From Culex pipiens pallens (taxonomy: Eukaryota; Arthropoda; Insecta; Diptera; Culicidae), in the NCBI RefSeq assembly GCF_016801865.2, contig NC_068939.1:61386269-61450268 (forward strand): a DNA stretch of 64,000 nucleotides. Direction: 5' to 3'. This document shows positions 59,061-64,000 of this stretch, one piece after another. Each line of letters begins with the position of its first letter. The first letter of the stretch is position 1. The notes under the pieces were generated by a model, which made no database searches, was not told the origin of the DNA, and worked only from the letters and a program-made list of their open reading frames with translations. The position numbers and the translations under genes are program-made.

Positions 59061-59938
59061 GAGTCTGTGAGCTTTCTGTGAACAGTTTATTTTAGAGCAG
59101 GATTATAGCCTTACCTCACTGAGGAAAGCAAACATGAATAAAAACAGCAGTTTGAAAACATTCCCAATGCGATGTCAAGTTTTAAGGCAGGGTGGCCACC
59201 TCGGGAAAAAACCGGGAAAACCGGGAAAAACCCGGGAATTTATTCCACCGGGAGAAAACCGGGAAAAACTCGGGAATTCGACTGACAAACCGGGAAAATA
59301 TTTTAAGTTTAGTTAAAATTCGACAAATTCCTCTTAAATGACTTCAACGTAAACTTTTCTCTATTAGAATATTATTCTAGTTATTTCAAATTAAGAATTC
59401 GGGAAAATAATGTTTGAATTTGGTTGTTTTTTACTGTTGAGTATTCCATGATATATTTCTTTGGCGAGGGGGGAGAAGCAACTACGATTACCACTACACC
59501 ACCGGACCCGGTTTAAAAAACAAATGTTTGATAAGCTGCAATTTTTCCGATCAAGTTCGCGGTTCAATAGAAAATTTACTCAGCGCTATGATTTTTGAAG
59601 TCTTATTTCAATGAGTAGTGAATTCCATAAGCACAATACACAATTGATTTATTTTTATTTTATTATGTATTTCAATATCAACTTGAGAGTTCACAGCAGC
59701 CAAGGAAGTTGTTGTCTTTTTATTCCAAAATTGTCAAACTTACGGATTTAACCCTTCAACAATATGATTGTAAAAAGAGTCAAAATCTGCTTTATTTTTT
59801 TTTGTAGACAGTAACTTTTGGGAATAAATAACCGATAGTTCCCATAATTTCGAAGATACTAAAATTTGCGTACCGAAAATCGTGGTGCAAAAAGCTTAGC
59901 TTGATGTGCGCCGTTAAAAATAAGAATACAGTTCATAC

Positions 59939-60567
59939 TCGATTATCCGAAGGCCTCGGAAAAAAATAAAAAATATAAATATTGAAATAAAAAGCCACAG
60001 TTTCAACATTTGCATGGAAAAAGTGTTTTAAAATGCATTTTACACTAGTTCAGTTGTTTTGCAATCATAAGTTTTCAAATAATGTAAAATTTGACGAAAA
60101 CAAAAATTTTAGCGGAAAAAAAGCATCGATAATTTTCAAAAATTCAAATGATTTTTAAATCAACCCAAACATGCTAAAAATGATTCTGAACGCAGGTGAA
60201 TGGATCTTAAATTGATTTCAGTTGATTCCACTTAAATTTTCATTATAATTTTGAAGTTTTTAAAAAAAAAAGTTGCCCCCTGATTTTTCGGGCCAATTTT
60301 GAAGGGGGGAGACAAAAACTTTATATAAAATTTGTACCAGCTTAAACTATTTTAAAATGATTTAGAATTATGAAATCCGAGATGGCGGCCAAAATGGTTG
60401 AAATGAAATATTGAAAAAAATGCATTTTTAAATTTAATAGGCAATCAACCACTCAACAGTGACTAAAATTAAGTCGCTGAACCCAAATTTGATGTTAAAA
60501 GTAAAAAAAATAAAAAATACGAATTGTTTTTTTATTGTTCAAACCTTCGGATAATCGAGACGGACTG
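59939..60567. mobile_element. Related MITE (629 bp) with CGATTATCCGAAGG termini inside the hAT-like element
   Basis: CAGTTCATACTCGATTATCC on the left and GGATAATCGAGACGGACTG on the right. TA precedes the left end. Non-coding. Confidence 0.65.
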
Positions 60568-60594
60568 TTTTCAAATTTTACTGTAAAACATTTG

Positions 60595-60909
60595 TAAGTA
60601 AATCTTTCCCAGTTCCTGAGGGGAACACCCTTGAAGAGTATCGGGGCCGGCATTTACAAAGCGGATTCAGTGGCAGTTTCATTCTCAACTTAATGTTAAC
60701 ATGGTAAGGTTAATGTTAACATTCCATAGGTCGCCTCCCTAAGGTGTCGTGATAAGGTCCAGTTTGTGGCGATACACTACCTTCCCTTTACTAAGCAATC
60801 GAATCCAGAAGGGAAAAGATTACCAGTTGTGTTGGTCCGAGCCGGGATTTGAACCCCGATCTCCCGCTTACAAGGCGGAAGCGTTACCACTAGGCTACGT
60901 GGCTCGGAC
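60595..60909 (-). mobile_element. tRNA-derived SINE with tRNA-Thr(TGT)-like head
   Basis: The 315-bp insertion is flanked by the 9-bp repeat AAACATTTG (60586-60594 and 60910-60918). On the minus strand it begins with a tRNA-like head (60835-60909) and runs through a unique body to an AT-rich tail with repeated GTTAACATT motifs. This is the structure of a Pol III-transcribed SINE, and it lies inside the hAT-like element. Culex has known tRNA-related SINEs (such as Twin); I cannot confirm that this is one of them. Confidence 0.75.
60835..60909 (-). tRNA. tRNA-like head of a SINE (anticodon-like TGT); not an independent gene
   Basis: The minus strand shows a perfect 7-bp acceptor stem (GTCCGAG with CTCGGAC), an A box (TAGCCTAGTGG), an anticodon stem-loop with TTGTAA giving anticodon TGT (Thr), and a B box GGTTCAAATCC. 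It folds like a tRNA, but it directly heads the SINE with target duplications, so it is best read as the SINE promoter. A free-standing tRNA gene is less likely. Confidence 0.55.
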
Positions 60910-62209
60910 AAACATTTGGTGGAATTTAAAAAATCTGTTTTCAGTAGTATTTTATAAGATGTTTTTTTTGGCTTTCTAAGTCAAACAAGTTATTCAGGAC
61001 AAATTGCTATGAAACTTTGTACTTGTGTTTTTAAATCAGATTTGAGTACTTTTGTATAATTTAAAAATGTCGGAAATATTTGGTATTTAAGATATTTTTA
61101 TATAGTTATTTGGGAATCTTTCAACAGTTAAATGCCTATCAAATTGTGTTCAAATTCAAAACATTTGAAAACATATCTTTCTTTTAAAATTTATTTTAAA
61201 ATTGTAATTTAAATTTTAAATAAAATTTTCAGATATTTTAAAATTACAATATTTTCAGAGTTCAACTGCATAATAGTCATTTCAATACAAACAGTCACTT
61301 TTTATTTTTATTCAAACACAAAAATTTAGTTTTTGTTGGGTTATATTTAATTCTCATCTGAAAATTCCGTTAAAAAAGAGATTAACTGAATTTTGACTGT
61401 TTCGGTTGTGTTGTTCAGAAAATCGCAGCACGGTCAATTGATTTTTTACCATTCTGTGTTTCAAAAAAAATTTAAAAACATCCAAACATGTTTATTTTTT
61501 CTTTTTTTCAATAAATTTGGCACGGCTCATACAAAGGATGTATCGAGAATTATGTTTATGTTTGCGCGATCTGGGAGTCGCGATGAGGGGTTGAAGTACA
61601 GGCCAACTCAGAGGGGTTTTTTTGACAGTTACCTTGCCTTGCCGAAGATACTAAATCGATCAGCAAAAAATGTTTTAAGTTACCGTTTGTTTAAATATAT
61701 GGCACTTTTTCTCTGGAAGAATCGTTCTTCTTGAATTTACAAAAGCTTTTTCAAAGAAAACTGAAGAGTATTTGCATAAATGTTGTTCTTTTTGCAAATA
61801 TTTTGTACCCATACTCATACCCAACATTGCAAAAATGCTATGCCAACATTGCTAAAATGTAAATGCTATTTCCTGCTTTCCAGTAATAATTTATGTTATT
61901 CTTAAATTTAATACAAAACGATGTTTTATTGATTTTAAGTTTAGAAAAATTGTGGAGCATGGAGATGAAAAATCACAAGCATTATGGAAATTAAGGATTT
62001 GGACTAAAAACTGTTAAAAACGGCTTCTTACTTTTTGTACTCAATTTGAAAGCTTTCTTGAGAAATAAAAATATTGTCAGTCGTCAGTCTATAAAAAACA
62101 TTGTAATTTGATTTAAAACTATATGGAAAAATTCCTTCTGGCCTCGGGAGAAAACCGGGAAAAAACCGGGAAATTGAAAATCCAAATCTGGTGGTCACCC
62201 TGTTTTAAG

Positions 62210-62700
62210 GTGTTATGTTCTTTTTTTTGTATAGAAGCTTCAGTTTTATGTCTACCTTCAAGGTTGAAAAAAGTGCTTATATAATATCCATGAACTATTT
62301 GTAGAGCCAGCATGAAACATAGTTGAGCTCATAGTAAACATCAAATAAAACGAGTAAATACTTTTTCCATGATTCCGATAAAGTTAACAGCTATCCCGTG
62401 GTTGCATATTTTTTCATCCCAATGGGATTATGATAACCTCATTAAACTGTAATATTTTACTCTCTGTTTTTATTTTCCATGAACCACCCACAATACATTA
62501 TTTATGCCGCAACTCGCGGGGCAGTAAAAAACGTTACAGTAGTACACAGTTGTAATCTTGGTTGAGGAGCCTAAACAAAAAATTTAATGCAAAGTTTAGC
62601 AACTTTTTTTGATTTTCATATAAGTTTAAAAAAAATGAATAACTTGGAACACAAGAAAAAAAAAATAAGTTAATTTTTTTTTTTGTAAAAAAATAACATT
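62210..62700 (+). other. Intronic sequence before GPCR exon 5
   Basis: AT-rich with homopolymer runs (A and T near 62650-62690). No additional exon was found. Confidence 0.45.
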
Positions 62701-62724
62701 TCCTTACCTTTTTTCACTGTCTAG

Positions 62725-62976
62725 CTACAACTTTTGGATCCACTCGGTTATCATCAAGCTGCTGCCGTGTGCGGTGCTGACCGTAATCAGCTGCGTCCTG
62801 ATCAACGTCCTGTGGAAGGCTAGCAAGCGGAAGCTGAAGCTTAAACAGGGCGCAAATTTGGTGCCCAGTAAAAACGGTGCGACGACGGCAGGGGTGGCTT
62901 CGTCGCCGAGTCACGCCACCAGCTGTGCCACCACCAACGCCACAGCTGGGCCGATCGGTGTTGGGAACGGAACCAG
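62725..62976 (+). CDS. Peptide GPCR, coding exon 5: TM5 and start of the third cytoplasmic loop (gene continues past the window)
   Basis: The acceptor CACTGTCTAG ends at 62724. The phase agrees with exon 4 (CG+C = Arg), giving FWIHSVIIKLLPCAVLTV and the rest of TM5, then a basic stretch (WKASKRKLKLK) typical of the cytoplasmic end of TM5. The remainder is an Ala/Thr/Gly-rich segment. The donor is uncertain: a GT follows ACCAG at 62976, but GTTGGT is a weak site, and the frame stays open to a TGA at about 63074. TM6 and TM7 are not in the window and are expected beyond 64000. Confidence 0.75.
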
Positions 62977-63523
62977 GTTGGTATTGCGGGGAGGGATTCT
63001 CTGTCACCGTATTGGGGAGACTGGGGAATGTAGGGCACTCGTTTGTTTAGGGTTGTTAGAGAATAAGAAATTGTGACTTTAAATTTGATTACTTATGAAA
63101 AACCCCTCTACACTGTAAGGTGGTACAAGCTTTGAACTCACTAACATCCCATTACAAATTTATGCATTATGAGTTATTCAGTGTTCTGTTTTTTTATGTT
63201 GTGCAATTTGATTGCCCCAGTTGAAGCTGGTTGCTGTGAACTGTGCTCTTCCGTGTCACCTGTTGCGTGGCACGTGATGAACCGTGGGTGGTGTTATTGT
63301 TTCGCATCTCAATTCACTGCGCCGGAAGATAGGTCCTGGAACATTTGTCGTACTATAGGTGTTAACAGAGATACTTTTTATGGTGGAATGACATTTTTTT
63401 AGCGTGACCCAATTTTCGATACAACTACAAAGAATACTTTTTTTGAGTTGTTTATATGTACTAAAATCTCATAATTTATTAAAGAGTTGGCATTGCAAGA
63501 AAAAAAAATGTGAATCTTCTACA

Positions 63524-63792
63524 CTGCCCATAATTGAAAATTCGGCTATTATGCCAAATCAAGTATTCCGAGAAAAACGCGTTTTAGTGATTGTGACAAA
63601 ATCTCCGTCAAGGCAATTTCCCATAACAGTGGCATATTAGCCGTTTGGTTTTTCGCATCGGCAGCCAAGTCTAAGCATTATTTCAGTAAAATTCAAGTTC
63701 CAGAAGATGCGTTGGAACATCCTCTACCACCTGGTGCTAATATCTCGTTTTTACCAAAAGTGGATATTAGCCGTTTTTTCAATGGTGGGCAG
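63524..63792 (+). mobile_element. MITE (269 bp) with TACA target duplication
   Basis: The left end CTGCCCATAATTGAAAATTC and right end GTTTTTTCAATGGTGGGCAG form about 33-bp imperfect TIRs. TACA flanks both sides (63520-63523 and 63793-63796). Related to the truncated copy at 20380. Confidence 0.75.
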
Positions 63793-64000
63793 TACACAAC
63801 TTGACACTTTTGAAGTTGGTGTTTGTAAACGCTTTAGTTTTGTCAATGAATGCTACATTTGAGCTCCCAGAGAACGCTCCAATCGACAGAATTGAATTTT
63901 AGTGAATTTCCTGCGAAAGAATAAAGTTGTAAATTTTGGGTGTGGTGCTATGAAACCAACTTAAGCAACCATGCGCTCCTATTCCAAAACCCTAATTTTG

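Larger units (their letters stand above)
59188..62201. mobile_element. Non-autonomous hAT-like element (copy B), 3.0 kb with 8-bp target duplication
   Basis: TIRs are CAGGGTGGCCACC on the left and GGTGGTCACCCTG on the right, flanked by the 8-bp direct repeat TTTTAAGG (59180-59187 and 62202-62209). CAGGG-type termini and 8-bp duplications are typical of hAT elements. Subterminal CCGGGAAAA repeats occur at both ends. No transposase is visible. It contains a later TA-flanked MITE (59939-60567) and a SINE (60595-60909). Confidence 0.8.

Noticed and set aside
60835..60909. Functional tRNA-Thr(TGT) gene
   Set aside because: It folds well, but it heads a 315-bp body with a 9-bp target duplication, so a SINE is the simpler reading.
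62774..63076. Stop at about 63074 as the true end of the GPCR
   Set aside because: Ending there would give a five-helix protein; family architecture requires TM6 and TM7, so a donor before it and further exons are more likely.

Overview
The window looks like mosquito genomic DNA, most likely Culex (pipiens complex) or a close culicine. It is AT-rich, its genes have GT-AG introns, it carries a ZAD zinc-finger gene (an insect/arthropod family), and most of it is nested, palindromic or TIR-bearing transposon relics typical of culicine introns. The species call is inference; no search was run.

Real genes are few. (1) A single-exon coding block for a ZAD-C2H2 zinc-finger protein with AT-hook-like motifs lies at about 21480-23153 (+). 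(2) A large-intron rhodopsin-family peptide GPCR gene (+) starts in the exon at 35877-36436 and runs off the right end. Exons at 39402-39570, 50307-50433 and/or 52078-52204, 55879-56073 and 62725-about 62976 encode the glycosylated N-terminus and TM1 to TM5. Splice phases agree throughout, and the protein resembles the insect myosuppressin/FMRFamide receptor group. Its third coding exon (TM3) lies in a tandem duplication of about 1.77 kb, so two base-identical copies exist. They cannot both be spliced in, because each is 127 nt and double inclusion leads to a stop. (3) Broken gene pieces: a CCT2 (chaperonin beta) pseudogene carried inside a 2.4-kb TIR element, a non-LTR retrotransposon ORF1 (gag-like) fragment, and an unrecognised minus-strand reading-frame fragment near 11.3 kb.

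Region by region: 1-10 kb is an old hAT-like repeat invaded by a TTAA-flanked element that contains a 4-kb foldback structure, with two opposed arrays of a homogeneous 144-bp repeat. 11.9-15.6 kb holds TIR elements, one nested inside another with clear target duplications. 15.7-20.6 kb holds the gag fragment and a long inverted repeat enclosing a miniature LTR element. 20.9-23.4 kb is the zinc-finger gene. 23.4-35.8 kb is repeats plus featureless DNA. 35.9-64 kb is the GPCR gene, whose introns hold the Pack-type CCT2 element, several palindromic families, SINEs, a 3.0-kb hAT-like element with an 8-bp target duplication, and MITEs.

The strongest points for a second look are the duplicated GPCR exon, the 144-bp foldback satellite with a lone diverged relative 35 kb away, the TIR element carrying a chaperonin fragment, the uORF whose stop overlaps the GPCR start, and an internal empty-site/filled-site pair that defines a 1.9-kb palindromic transposon exactly.
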